A stretch of 64,000 nt of DNA from Microbacterium lemovicicum (GCF_003991875.1 NZ_CP031423.1:1860001-1924000), one strand, 5' to 3'; counted from the stretch's first letter, positions 44,332-54,760 are shown. Translations and numbers: made by a program. Notes: a model not told the origin generated them from the sequence alone.

Positions 44332-45263
44332 GACCCCACCTCCACGCGTCGGTAGTTCGAGAGGATGACGCCGAGGAGAGCGACGGATCCGGCGGCGACG
44401 AGACCGAGCGCGATGGCGCCGAAGATCGGCCCCCAGGCCTTCGAGGGATCACCGGAGGCCTGACCGGCGTACTGGATGAGGATGCGGCCGATGCCGCCCT
44501 GGAGCCCTGTCGACACCTCGGCGACGACGGCGCCGACGACGGCGTTCGCGGCACCGAGCCGGAGCGCGGGGATCAGATAGGGCACCGCCGCAGGGAAGCG
44601 GAGGCGGGTCAGGGTCTGCCAGGAGCCGGCCGCGTAGGTGTGCATGAGCTCGGTGTGGATGCGGTCCGGCGACTGCAGGCCCCGCAGGGCCCCCACGGCG
44701 ATCGGGAAGAACGCGAGGTAGCTGGCGATGAGCGCGACGCTCATCCAGTCCTGCCACTCGAACGGGCCGACCTGCACCCGCGAGCCCCAGCTCTTGACCA
44801 CCGGGGCGAACGCGATGAGCGGAACGGTCTGGCTGAGGATGATCCAGGGCAGGAGACCCCACTCGGCGATCCGCCAGCGCTGCATGATGATCGCCAGACC
44901 GATGCCGACCACCAGGCCGACCAGCCAGCCGACGGCCGCGATTCCGAGGGTCACGAGGGCGGCGACGGTCACCTCGAGCCACAGCGGGCGCGCCGTCGGG
45001 GCGCTCGTGACGGGTTCCAGCATCCGCGCGGCCATGTCCCAGACGTGCGGCATCGCGAGATCGGTGGTGCGCGGCAGCACCCGCAGTTCTCCGAGGACGA
45101 CGCCGTTCGCGGGGCCGAGGAGCTTGTAGAGCTCCCAGACGGCCACGACCGCCAGCAGTCCGGCGGCACCCCACAGCCAGCCGATCGCGCGACGTCGCCC
45201 GCCCCGCCGCCGGTGCAGCGACGGCGGCGGACCCGCACCGTCGATGAGCCCGGCGGCCGTCAC
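44328..45263 (-). CDS. ABC importer permease (pyrimidine/hydantoin cluster)
   Basis: 311 aa from a GTG overlapping the oxidoreductase stop by 4 nt. A basic N-terminus (HRRRGGRRRAIGW) precedes six membrane segments. The EAA-type loop contains ELMHTYAAGSWQTLTRLRFP, followed by NAVVGAVVAEVSTGLQGGIG. It carries an extra external loop of about 60 residues after the first helix (PRTTDLAMPHVWDMAARMLE). It forms the channel together with the second permease. Confidence 0.92.
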   Translation of the reverse strand: MTAAGLIDGAGPPPSLHRRRGGRRRAIGWLWGAAGLLAVVAVWELYKLLGPANGVVLGELRVLPRTTDLAMPHVWDMAARMLEPVTSAPTARPLWLEVTVAALVTLGIAAVGWLVGLVVGIGLAIIMQRWRIAEWGLLPWIILSQTVPLIAFAPVVKSWGSRVQVGPFEWQDWMSVALIASYLAFFPIAVGALRGLQSPDRIHTELMHTYAAGSWQTLTRLRFPAAVPYLIPALRLGAANAVVGAVVAEVSTGLQGGIGRILIQYAGQASGDPSKAWGPIFGAIALGLVAAGSVALLGVILSNYRRVEVGS

Positions 45264-46276
45264 TGCTTCGCCGTCACGTGCTCGGACAGCGCGGGGATCA
45301 CGGTCTCGCCGTAGACGCGCAGTGTCTCCTCCTTGTTGTCGTGCTGGAGGTAGCCGGCGAACTGGTCGACGCCGAGGGAGCGCAGCTCCTCGAGCTTGGC
45401 GATGTGGTCCGACGCGGAGCCGAGCAGGCAGAACCGGTCGATGATCTCGTCGGGCACGAAGTCGGCGTGCGTGTTGCCCGCGCGGCCGTGCTCGTTGTAG
45501 TCGTACCCCTGTCGCCCGGCGATGTAGTCGGTCAGCGCCTCAGGCACGGCGCCGTGCTGGCCGTACTTGGTCACGATGTCCGCGACGTGGTTGCCGACCA
45601 TCCCGCCGAACCAGCGGCACTGGTCGCGCATGTGGGCCCAGTCGTCGCCGATGTAGAACGGGGCGGCGACGCAGATCTTGACGCTCATCGGATCCCGACC
45701 GGCCTTCTCGGCGGCATCCCGCACCGTCTGGATCATCCACTTCGCGATGTCGACGTCGGCGAGCTGCAGGATGAAGCCGTCGCCCACCTCGCCGGCGAGC
45801 TTCAGCGCCAGCGGGCCGTAGGCGGCCACCCAGACCTCGAGCTCGCTTCCGACCGACCAGGGGAAGCGGAGCGTCGCGCCGTTGTACTCCACCTCGCGGG
45901 AGTTGCCGAGTTCGCGGATGACGTGGATCGACTCGCGCAGCTCGCGCAGTGTCGTCGGCTTGCCGTTCGTGACCCGCACGGCGGAGTCGCCCCGGCCGAT
46001 GCCGACGATCGTCCTGTTGCCGTACATCTCGTTGAGGGTGGCGAACACCGACGCGGTGACCGTCCAGTCGCGCGTCGCCGGATTCGTGACGAACGGCCCC
46101 ACCGTGACCTTGCGGGTCTCGGCGAGGATCTGGCTGTAGATGACGTACGGCTCCTGCCACAGCAGGTGCGAGTCGAAGGTCCACACGTGCGAGAAGCCGT
46201 GCTGCTCGGCGAGTCTGGCGAGCGCGATCGTGCGCGACGCCGGGGGGTTGGTCTGCAGGACCGCTCCGAAATCCAT
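45260..46276 (-). CDS. LLM-class flavin/F420-type oxidoreductase (TIGR03842-like)
   Basis: 338 aa. The luciferase-like TIM barrel is recognised from the N-terminal MDFGAVLQTNPPASRTIALA, then GFSHVWTFDSHLLWQEPYVI, NRTIVGIGRGDSAVRVTNGK and the C-terminal FCLLGSASDHIAKLEELRSL. It resembles the TIGR03842 group, predicted to use F420, often found beside hydantoinase genes but without an assigned reaction. It is placed between dihydropyrimidinase and the permease with an 11-nt gap and a 4-nt overlap. A redox step on the pyrimidine or hydantoin ring is an inference from position. Confidence 0.88.
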   Translation of the reverse strand: MDFGAVLQTNPPASRTIALARLAEQHGFSHVWTFDSHLLWQEPYVIYSQILAETRKVTVGPFVTNPATRDWTVTASVFATLNEMYGNRTIVGIGRGDSAVRVTNGKPTTLRELRESIHVIRELGNSREVEYNGATLRFPWSVGSELEVWVAAYGPLALKLAGEVGDGFILQLADVDIAKWMIQTVRDAAEKAGRDPMSVKICVAAPFYIGDDWAHMRDQCRWFGGMVGNHVADIVTKYGQHGAVPEALTDYIAGRQGYDYNEHGRAGNTHADFVPDEIIDRFCLLGSASDHIAKLEELRSLGVDQFAGYLQHDNKEETLRVYGETVIPALSEHVTAKQ

Positions 46277-46286
46277 GTGTCCGTCC

Positions 46287-47723
46287 TCAGATCAGGTACT
46301 GGCTGAGGGCGCGCTTGACGTACCGGCCGTGTCCGGCGGACCCGTGGTAGACGCCGCCGTCGACGATGACCCGTCCGCGCGAGAGCACGGTGTCGACGTG
46401 GCCGTCGATCTCGAACCCCTCCCAGGCGGAGTGGTCCATGTTCATGTGGTGCGACTCGTGGACCCCGATGGACGTGTGGCCGTTCGGGTCGTAGATGACG
46501 ATGTCGGCGTCGGCCCCCGGCGCGATCACGCCCTTCTGCCCGTAGAGCCCGAACATGCGCGCGGGGGTGGTGCTCGTGAGCTCCACCCAGCGCTCGAGGG
46601 TGAGTTCGCCGGTCACGACGCCCTGGTACATGAGGTCCATGCGGTGCTCGACGGAGCCGATGCCGTTCGGGATCTTCCGGAAGTCGCCGCGGCCGAGCTC
46701 CTTCTGGTCCTTCATGCAGAACGGGCAGTGGTCGGTGGAGACCATCTGCAGGTCATTGGTGCGCAGGGCCTGCCACATGGAGTCCTGGTGTCCCTCGGCG
46801 CGGGAGCGCAGCGGCGTCGAGCACACCCATTTCGCGCCCTCGAACCGGCCCCACTGCTCGCTCGAGGCACCCAGCTGGTCCTCCAGAGACAGGTACAGGT
46901 ACTGCGGGCACGTCTCGCCGAACGCGTTCTGGCCGCGGTCGCGCGCCCAGGCGAGCTGCTCCACCGCCTGCTTGGCGCTGACGTGCACGACGTAGAGCGG
47001 CGCGCCGGTGAGGTTGGCCAGCATGATCGCGCGGTGCGTGGCCTCCTCCTCCATCTGCCATGCGCGCGCGATGCCGTGGAAGTACGGGTCGGTCTTGCCC
47101 TCGGCGTACAGCTGCTCCGCGAGCACATCGATGACCGGACCGTTCTCCGCGTGCATCATCGTGAGCATGCCCGTGTCGCGCGAGACCTGCATCGCCTTCA
47201 GGATCTGCGCGTCGTCGGAGTAGAAGACGCCCGGGTAGGCCATGAAGAGCTTGAAGCTCGTGATGCCCTCATCGATGAGGCCGGGCATGGCGGCCAGGGC
47301 GTCCTGGTCGACTCCGCCGATGATCTGGTGGAACCCGTAGTCGATCGCGCAGGTGCCGGCGGCCTTGCGATGCCACTCGGCGAGGCCGTCCTGGATGCGC
47401 TCGCCGGTGCGCTGGACGGCGAAGTCGATGATCGTCGTCGTGCCGCCCCATGCCGCGGCGCGCGTGCCCGTCTCGAACGTGTCGGAGGCGGCGGTGCCGC
47501 CGAACGGCAGCTCCATGTGCGTGTGCGCGTCGATGCCCCCGGGGATGACGTACTTGCCGGTGGCATCCAGGACGGTGTCGACGGATGCCGCGAGGTCGCT
47601 CCCGAGCAGCACGGATCCGGGTGCGAGCACCGCGACGATGCGCTCGCCGTCGACGAGGACGTCTGCCGGCACGCGTCCGGTCGCGCTGACGACGATGCCG
47701 CCGGCGATGAGGGTCGTGGTCAT
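46287..47723 (-). CDS. hydA: Dihydropyrimidinase / D-hydantoinase
   Basis: 478 aa. This amidohydrolase opens 5,6-dihydrouracil or hydantoins to N-carbamoyl amino acids. Binuclear metal ligands are visible: HxH in GGIDAHTHMELPFGG, the carboxylated Lys in SFKLFMAYPG, His in MMHAENGP and VVHVSAKQA, and Asp in STDHCPFCM. The C-terminus HGRYVKRALSQYLI is typical of the family. The order of enzymes around it supports pyrimidine catabolism rather than an industrial-type hydantoin route, but both substrates are possible. Confidence 0.95.
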   Translation of the reverse strand: MTTTLIAGGIVVSATGRVPADVLVDGERIVAVLAPGSVLLGSDLAASVDTVLDATGKYVIPGGIDAHTHMELPFGGTAASDTFETGTRAAAWGGTTTIIDFAVQRTGERIQDGLAEWHRKAAGTCAIDYGFHQIIGGVDQDALAAMPGLIDEGITSFKLFMAYPGVFYSDDAQILKAMQVSRDTGMLTMMHAENGPVIDVLAEQLYAEGKTDPYFHGIARAWQMEEEATHRAIMLANLTGAPLYVVHVSAKQAVEQLAWARDRGQNAFGETCPQYLYLSLEDQLGASSEQWGRFEGAKWVCSTPLRSRAEGHQDSMWQALRTNDLQMVSTDHCPFCMKDQKELGRGDFRKIPNGIGSVEHRMDLMYQGVVTGELTLERWVELTSTTPARMFGLYGQKGVIAPGADADIVIYDPNGHTSIGVHESHHMNMDHSAWEGFEIDGHVDTVLSRGRVIVDGGVYHGSAGHGRYVKRALSQYLI

Positions 47724-47742
47724 GATGTGGCGCCCTTTCCGG

Positions 47743-48591
47743 TCACGGCTTCGCGATCTGCGTGTAGGAGTCGGGCCGGCGGTCGCGGTAGAACTGCCAG
47801 TCGTCGCGCATCTGCTGCACCATGTCCATGTCGAGGTCGCGCACGAGCACCTCCTCGTGGCTGCCCGAGCCGCGCTCCCCCACGAAGTTGCCGCGGGGGT
47901 CGATGACCTGGCTCGTGCCGTAGAAGTCGACGGCGAGCTCGCCGTACTCGTTGTCCTCGCGGCCGACCCGGTTGGGCTGCAGCACGAAGTAGCCGTTCGC
48001 CACCGCCGCCGCGGGGCCCTCGACCTCCCAGAGCCGGTTCGACAGGCCGGGCTTCGTGGCATTCGGGTTGAACACCATGTGCGCCCCGCTCAGGCCCAGC
48101 TCGCGCCATCCCTCGGGGAAGTGCCGGTCGTAGCAGATGTACATGCCGACCTTGCCGACCGCGGTGTCGAAGACGGGATAGCCGAGGTTGCCGGGACGGA
48201 AGTAGAACTTCTCCCAGAACCGGTCGAGGTGGGGCAGGTGGTGCTTTCGGTACGTGCCGAGGATGGAGCCGTCCGCATCCACCAGCACCGAGGTGTTGTA
48301 GTAGACGCCGGTCTGCGCCTCCTCGTAGATGGGCAGCACCATGACGGTGCCGAGCTCCTTGGCAACGTCCGCGAAGCGCTGCACGATCGGGCCGTCGGCC
48401 GGCTCGGCGTAGCGGTAGTATTTCTGATCCTGCGTGATCCCGAAGTAGGGACCGTAGAACAGCTCCTGGAAGCAGACCACCTGCGCACCGTCTGCGGCCG
48501 CCTGCCGCGCGAAGGCCTCGTGCTTGTCGAGCATCGACTCCTTGTCACCCGTCCACGTCGTCTGCGTGATCGCCGCTCGTACTGTCGTCAT
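47743..48591 (-). CDS. N-carbamoyl-beta-alanine amidohydrolase (nitrilase superfamily)
   Basis: 282 aa from ATG 48591 with GAGGGAG upstream. The nitrilase catalytic triad is present: Glu in VVCFQELFYGPYFG, Lys in TYRKHHLPHLDRFWEKFYFR and Cys in GMYICYDRHFPEGWRELGL. These match beta-ureidopropionase/N-carbamoyl amino acid amidohydrolases, which release beta-alanine, CO2 and ammonia. It is the first gene of the catabolic operon, 19 nt before hydA. Confidence 0.93.
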   Translation of the reverse strand: MTTVRAAITQTTWTGDKESMLDKHEAFARQAAADGAQVVCFQELFYGPYFGITQDQKYYRYAEPADGPIVQRFADVAKELGTVMVLPIYEEAQTGVYYNTSVLVDADGSILGTYRKHHLPHLDRFWEKFYFRPGNLGYPVFDTAVGKVGMYICYDRHFPEGWRELGLSGAHMVFNPNATKPGLSNRLWEVEGPAAAVANGYFVLQPNRVGREDNEYGELAVDFYGTSQVIDPRGNFVGERGSGSHEEVLVRDLDMDMVQQMRDDWQFYRDRRPDSYTQIAKP

Positions 48592-48636
48592 CGTCGTCTC
48601 CCTCGCTGTCCCCGCACTGTCATCGTGCGGCGCGCA

Positions 48637-48655
48637 CGTTTCGCGCGCGTTTCGC
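48637..48655 (-). promoter_or_regulatory. CGTTTCGC direct repeats upstream of the catabolic operon
   Basis: Two copies of CGTTTCGC start 11 nt apart (48637 and 48648), about one helical turn, 46-64 nt upstream of the first gene of the pyrimidine/hydantoin operon. This is a candidate regulator-binding site; the regulator is not in the window. Confidence 0.35.
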
Positions 48656-48770
48656 CGATCTTGCGTTCTCGACCGGATCCACCTCGACCCGGTCATCCGC
48701 GGGCGTGACGGCCCCGGTGATGGCTGAACGTACACGACACGGATGCCGCGGCACCATGCTCCCTACAACC

Positions 48771-48784
48771 TGCAAGCGCTTGCG
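48771..48784. promoter_or_regulatory. LacI-family-type operator TGCAAGCGCTTGCG
   Basis: A near-perfect palindrome centred on the CG of AAGCGCTT, the classic half-site of LacI/GalR regulators. It lies just upstream of the -35 of the maltokinase-like gene. Confidence 0.6.
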
Positions 48785-48793
48785 CTCGACGCC

Positions 48794-48822
48794 TCGACAC
48801 CGCTCCCGGCCCGCCATAGCGT
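48794..48822 (+). promoter_or_regulatory. Promoter of maltokinase-like gene (TCGACA, 17 nt, TAGCGT)
   Basis: The -35 TCGACA (48794-48799) and -10 TAGCGT (48817-48822) are spaced by 17 nt. The -10 is 6 nt before the ATG at 48829, so the mRNA is leaderless. Confidence 0.65.
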
Positions 48823-48828
48823 GGAACG

Positions 48829-50193
48829 ATGGACAGCACCCTGGACTGCCTCTCGACGTGGATGCCGCATCAGCGGTGGTACGCCGCGAAAGGCCGCACA
48901 CCCGCCCTCCGTCTCGTCGGCTCGTGGGATCTCCTCTCGCCCGATCCGGCCGCGCGGGTGCGCACGCTGCTCGTCGCCGACGAGGCCTCGACGCCCGCTG
49001 TGCTCTACCAGGTGCCGGTGGTGGAGCGCTCCACGGCGACCGTCGCCGACGACGCGGTCGGCGTCATCGGCTCGCCGGAGTCCGGCATCACGCTCATCGA
49101 CGGCCCCACCGACGCCGCTTACACCGCGGGGCTCCTGGGCCTCGTCTCCTCGGGAGGCCGTGCCGGCTCCGGTGACACCGTGGCGACGGGTCGGCCCGCG
49201 GCATCCGCCCCGTCGACGGCCGACGACCACGCGTCGCGCGTCCTCAGCGGCGAGCAGTCGAACACCTCGATCATCTACACGTCGGCTGCGGGCGGGGCGC
49301 CCGTCATCTCCAAGGTCTTCCGGCAGCTGCACCCCGGGCTGAATCCCGACATCGAGCTGCAGACCGCGCTCGCCGACGTCGGCTCCCCCTTCGTGCCGCG
49401 CGCCGTCGGGTCGCTCGGCGGCACATGGGCGGGCACCGACGGCCCCGTCGAGGGCTCGCTGGCCTTCGCCCAGGAGTTCCTCCCCGGCGTCGAGGACGCC
49501 TGGCGGGTCGCCCTCGCCGCGGCCGAGGCCGGCGAGGACTTCACCGCCCGCGCGCGCGACCTCGGGGTCGCGACGGCGACGGTGCACGCCGACCTGGCGC
49601 GGCTCTTCCCGACGACCGTGTCGGGCGACGCCGAACGCGCGGCGGCAGCGGCGTCGTGGCGTGTACGCCTCGACACGGCGATCGCGGAGGTGCCGGAGCT
49701 CGCGCCGTTCCGGGAGCCGATCCTCGCCGTCTACGGACGGGCGACCGAAGCGGCATGGCCGGCGCTGCAGCGCATCCACGGCGACTACCACCTCGGGCAG
49801 GTGATCCTCGTGCCCGACCACGGCTGGGTGCTCCTGGACTTCGAGGGCGAGCCCCTGCGGCCGATGTCGGAGCGGACGCGGCCCGACCTGGCGCTGCGCG
49901 ATGTCGCGGGCATGCTGCGGTCGTTCGACTACGTCGCCGGATCCCTCCGTCTCGCTCAGCCCGATCGGCCCGCGGACGACGTCGGCGCCTGGGCCGCCGA
50001 CGCGCGGCGGGCGTTCCTGGACGGCTACGCGCACGCGGGTGAGGACCCGGCACGGACGCAGGCGCTCCTGGATGCGCTCGAGATCGACAAGGCCGTCTAC
50101 GAGGCGATCTACGAGGCCCGCAACCGCCCGAGCTGGCTGCCGATCCCGCTCGGCGCCGTCGGCCGTCTCGTCGACGGACCGACGCGCTCCTAG
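48829..50193 (+). CDS. Maltokinase-like kinase (Mak/Pep2 family)
   Basis: 454 aa. Maltokinases make maltose-1-phosphate for alpha-glucan synthesis; close relatives phosphorylate glucosamine. The N-terminal cap domain is recognised from LSTWMPHQRWYAAKGRTPAL. The kinase core has SGEQSNTSIIY, the catalytic loop IHGDYHLGQVILVPDHGW, the metal-binding VLLDFEGEPLRPMSER and the end YEAIYEARNRPSWLPIPLGA. No treS, glgE or glgB is adjacent, so the substrate is open between maltose and glucosamine. The LacI-type operator upstream argues for sugar-responsive control. Confidence 0.88.
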   Translation: MDSTLDCLSTWMPHQRWYAAKGRTPALRLVGSWDLLSPDPAARVRTLLVADEASTPAVLYQVPVVERSTATVADDAVGVIGSPESGITLIDGPTDAAYTAGLLGLVSSGGRAGSGDTVATGRPAASAPSTADDHASRVLSGEQSNTSIIYTSAAGGAPVISKVFRQLHPGLNPDIELQTALADVGSPFVPRAVGSLGGTWAGTDGPVEGSLAFAQEFLPGVEDAWRVALAAAEAGEDFTARARDLGVATATVHADLARLFPTTVSGDAERAAAAASWRVRLDTAIAEVPELAPFREPILAVYGRATEAAWPALQRIHGDYHLGQVILVPDHGWVLLDFEGEPLRPMSERTRPDLALRDVAGMLRSFDYVAGSLRLAQPDRPADDVGAWAADARRAFLDGYAHAGEDPARTQALLDALEIDKAVYEAIYEARNRPSWLPIPLGAVGRLVDGPTRS

Positions 50194-50248
50194 CCCGCGG
50201 GAGACGACGAGCTCCCCGCGCGCGTGGAGACGACGCGCCCGAGACGAC

Positions 50249-50285
50249 GAAGGCCGCCGCGCGAGGTGATCGCGGGGCGGCCTTC
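50249..50285. terminator. Hairpin terminator between convergent genes
   Basis: GAAGGCCGCC pairs with GGCGGCCTTC, and an inner GC-rich part can extend the stem. It lies between the kinase stop and the convergent protease stop. Confidence 0.7.
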
Positions 50286-50297
50286 GTGCGTCGGACG

Positions 50298-51998
<1,701 letters not shown>

Positions 51999-52084
51999 GG
52001 GTTGCTCCTTCTTCCAGGCGAGGACAACACTGTCAACCGATCCTGTGGATCTTCTATGCCACGACCCCGGTGAACCTATGCGAG

Positions 52085-52090
52085 TAATCT
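52085..52090 (+). promoter_or_regulatory. -10 element TAATCT, leaderless start
   Basis: TAATCT is 7 nt before the ATG at 52098. Confidence 0.5.
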
Positions 52091-52097
52091 GAGGCCG

Positions 52098-53297
52098 ATG
52101 CGAGAACCAGCGGGCGCCTGGCGCCGAACCGCGGCGGGGGCGGGACTCCTCGCACCGGACGGATCCACCCGTCCCACCATCTTCGCCGAGATGAGCGCAC
52201 TCGCGGCCGCCACGGGCGCGATCAACCTGGGTCAGGGCTTCCCCGATGAGGACGGCCCGGCCGTCGTGCTGGAGGCCGCGAGGGCGGCGATCTCCGACGG
52301 CGTCAATCAGTACCCGCCCGGTCGCGGCTCGGTGGAGCTCCGCCTCGCCGTCGCCGAGCACCAGCAGCGCTTCTACCGGCTCGCGCTCGACCCCGAGCAG
52401 GAGATCCTCATCACCGCCGGAGCCACCGAAGCGCTCGCCGCGACGCTGCTGGCGCTCGTCGACGGCCCCGACGACGAGGTCGTCGTCTTCGAGCCGCACT
52501 ACGACTCATACGCCGCGTGCATCGCCCTGGCCGGTGCCCGGCTGGTGCCGGTGCCGCTGCGCTGGCCGCTGTTCCAGCCTGACCTCGATGAGCTCCGACG
52601 AGCCGTGACCGACCGCACCCGCGTCATCCTCGTCAACGACCCGCACAACCCGACCGGCTCGATGTTCTCCGCCGAGGTGCGCGCGGAGATCGTGCGGCTG
52701 GCCGAGCGTCATGACGCGATCATCGTCACCGACGAGGTCTACGAGCACCTCGCCTTCGACCGGCCGCACGTGCCGATCGCCGGCGCGGAGGGCGCACGCG
52801 GGCGCACGATCTCCATCTCCTCGGGCGGGAAGACCTTCTCCACGACGGGCTGGAAGATCGGCTGGGCGACGGGTCCCGCGCCGCTCATCGAGGCGGTCGT
52901 CGCCGTCAAGCAGTACCTGACCTACTCCGGCGGGGCGCCGTTCCAGCCCGCGATCGCCGTCGGGCTGCGCCTGCCCGATGAGGCGTTCGCCGCGATCACC
53001 GCCTCCTATCGCGCGAAGCGCGATCTCCTGGGCGAGGGCCTCCGAACGGCGGGGTTCGACGTGTCGACGCCGGACGGCTCCTACTTCACCGTTGTGGATG
53101 CTGCGCCTCTCGGTGCCACGGATGCCGATGCCTTCTGCCGGGAGCTGCCCGCGCGTGCCGGCGTCGCGGCGATCCCGCTGACGGCCTTCGTGACGCCGAC
53201 GCACCGCGCGGACTACGCCACGCTCGTGCGCTTCGCGGCCTGCAAGCGCGAGGACGTCCTCAGCGAGGCGACGTCGCGACTGTCGGTCCTGCGCTGA
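52098..53297 (+). CDS. Class I/II pyridoxal-phosphate aminotransferase
   Basis: 399 aa. Motifs are AINLGQGFPDEDGPAVVLEA, then NQYPPGRGSVELRLAVAEHQ, VILVNDPHNPTGSMFSAEVR, the cofactor Asp/Tyr in IVTDEVYEHLAFD and the Schiff-base Lys in SISSGGKTFSTTGWKIGW. The NQYPPGRG pattern and GGKTFS fit the kynurenine/methionine aminotransferase-like group. The neighbouring nitrilase-superfamily amidase (deaminated glutathione amidase-like) is convergent rather than in the same operon, but transaminases of this group can produce the omega-amides such amidases hydrolyse. The substrate is not fixed. Confidence 0.92.
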   Translation: MREPAGAWRRTAAGAGLLAPDGSTRPTIFAEMSALAAATGAINLGQGFPDEDGPAVVLEAARAAISDGVNQYPPGRGSVELRLAVAEHQQRFYRLALDPEQEILITAGATEALAATLLALVDGPDDEVVVFEPHYDSYAACIALAGARLVPVPLRWPLFQPDLDELRRAVTDRTRVILVNDPHNPTGSMFSAEVRAEIVRLAERHDAIIVTDEVYEHLAFDRPHVPIAGAEGARGRTISISSGGKTFSTTGWKIGWATGPAPLIEAVVAVKQYLTYSGGAPFQPAIAVGLRLPDEAFAAITASYRAKRDLLGEGLRTAGFDVSTPDGSYFTVVDAAPLGATDADAFCRELPARAGVAAIPLTAFVTPTHRADYATLVRFAACKREDVLSEATSRLSVLR

Positions 53298-53321
53298 CCG
53301 GGGCCCGTCCCCGTCCGGTCA
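53295..53321. terminator. Short convergent hairpin containing both stop codons
   Basis: TGACCGG pairs with CCGGTCA across 13 nt. The TGA stop of the aminotransferase gene and the stop of the convergent amidase gene lie in the two arms. Confidence 0.5.
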
Positions 53322-54167
53322 GGCGTCGCCGTCCCGCGGCGTCGCCGGCTCACCCGGTACGACCCGCAGCCGGCGGAGCTGCAGGGCCGGATTCACCCGG
53401 CGCACGCGCGCGATCGCCGCACGGTCCAGGTGTGCGACGGCGACCTCCTCGGCGGCGATGCCGACGGCCGCGCGCTCGACACCCTGCGGGTCGACGATCA
53501 TCGAATGCCCGACGCCCAGCGGCGGCGGGTGATCGGCGGCCGCGACGAAGAACGTGTTCTCGATCGCGCGGGCGTGCAGGAGCGTGCGCCAGTGCTGCTC
53601 CTTGAGCGGGCCGCGCACCCACTCCGCAGCGACCAGCACGAGGTCCGCGCCGGCGTCGGCGAGGAGCCGCGTGACCTCGGGGAAGCGGAGGTCGTAGCAG
53701 GTCATGAGCCCCACGCGCAGACCGTCGACGTCGAACGTCTCCGGTGCGCCGAGCTCCCCCGGCTCCACCCAGTCGGATTCGCGCTGCCCGAAGGCGTCGT
53801 ACAGGTGCAGCTTGCGGTAGCGCGCCACGATGCCGGAACCGTCCACGGCCACCACGGTGTTGCGCACGCGACGCCCGTCCGAGCCGTGTTCGAGCATCCC
53901 CGCGACCACGTGCACGCCATGGCGGGCGGCGATCGCGATCAGCTCGGACGTGAAGGGGCCCTCGACGGGCTCGGCGTGGGCGCTCAGCCGGTCGTCGAAG
54001 GGGTCGACGAAGTAGCTGGAGTACTCGGGGAACAGCACCAGGCGCGCCCCGCGCTGCGCGGCGACAGCGGTCAGCCGGTCGATCGTCGCGAGATTGGCGC
54101 CGCGGTCGTCGATCGGGGCGAACTGCGCCACCGCGACGCCCAGCGCCGGCAGCTGCTCACCGGTCAC
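53319..54167 (-). CDS. Carbon-nitrogen hydrolase (nitrilase superfamily, Nit1-like)
   Basis: 282 aa from a GTG overlapping the upstream stop (GTGA). Catalytic residues are Glu in LVLFPEYSSYFVDP, Lys in ARYRKLHLYDAFGQRESDW and Cys in GLMTCYDLRFPEVTRLL. The YDAFG and CYDLRFPE patterns fit the Nit1/omega-amidase branch, which repairs deaminated glutathione or hydrolyses omega-amides. It differs clearly from the N-carbamoyl amidohydrolase at 47.7 kb. It is co-transcribed with the DUF6328 gene. Confidence 0.9.
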   Translation of the reverse strand: MTGEQLPALGVAVAQFAPIDDRGANLATIDRLTAVAAQRGARLVLFPEYSSYFVDPFDDRLSAHAEPVEGPFTSELIAIAARHGVHVVAGMLEHGSDGRRVRNTVVAVDGSGIVARYRKLHLYDAFGQRESDWVEPGELGAPETFDVDGLRVGLMTCYDLRFPEVTRLLADAGADLVLVAAEWVRGPLKEQHWRTLLHARAIENTFFVAAADHPPPLGVGHSMIVDPQGVERAAVGIAAEEVAVAHLDRAAIARVRRVNPALQLRRLRVVPGEPATPRDGDA

Positions 54168-54676
54168 GGCTCCTCCCTCGGGTGACGGGCGCGGATGACC
54201 GCCGGCACGATGATCCAGAGCGCGGCGATGACCGCGCCGAGCGCTCCCAGCGCGATCCAGGCGGCCGCAGCATCCAGCACCACGTCGAAGACGAAGGCGA
54301 CCACGCCGACCAGCAGCAGCGCCACCAGGCACAACGCGGTCACGAGCGCCAGATGCCCGTAGGTGACCACGCGGGCCTTCTCCTGGCGCCGGAAGAGCGT
54401 GCGGTGCAGGGCGACGGGCGAGAGGGCGACGATCGCACTCAGCGCCGACAGCACGACGAGCGTGAGGTAGACCGCGCGCTGGAAGGCGGTGAGGTCGGCG
54501 AACGCCGGCTGGAAGGCGAGTGCGAGCAGGAAGCCGGTGAGGATCTGCGTGCCGGTCTGAAGCACCCGCAGCTCCTGGAGCACCTCGTTCCAGTTGCGGT
54601 CGGCCCGCTCGACCGCGGTCTCGTCGCGGCCGTCGACCTGATCGTCGGGCATCTCGGAGCGGCGTGCGGAGGACAT
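54164..54676 (-). CDS. DUF6328 membrane protein
   Basis: 170 aa. Two ATGs follow GGGGAGG; the second (54676) has the better 8-nt spacing and was chosen, the first is at 54682. Four membrane segments lie at about residues 48-64, 70-92, 105-130 and 138-163, after a charged N-terminus with NWNEVLQELRVLQTGTQILT, a stretch typical of the family. The role is unknown. The longer in-frame extension upstream is a translation of the antisense of tRNA-fMet and is not real. Confidence 0.85.
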   Translation of the reverse strand: MSSARRSEMPDDQVDGRDETAVERADRNWNEVLQELRVLQTGTQILTGFLLALAFQPAFADLTAFQRAVYLTLVVLSALSAIVALSPVALHRTLFRRQEKARVVTYGHLALVTALCLVALLLVGVVAFVFDVVLDAAAAWIALGALGAVIAALWIIVPAVIRARHPREEP

Positions 54677-54760
54677 GTCCATATCCTCCCCATCCAGGTC
54701 GGTGCCGGGCAAGCCGATGGCCCTGACACGCACCGGTTCGCGGCCCCTCCGGAGGCGTGT

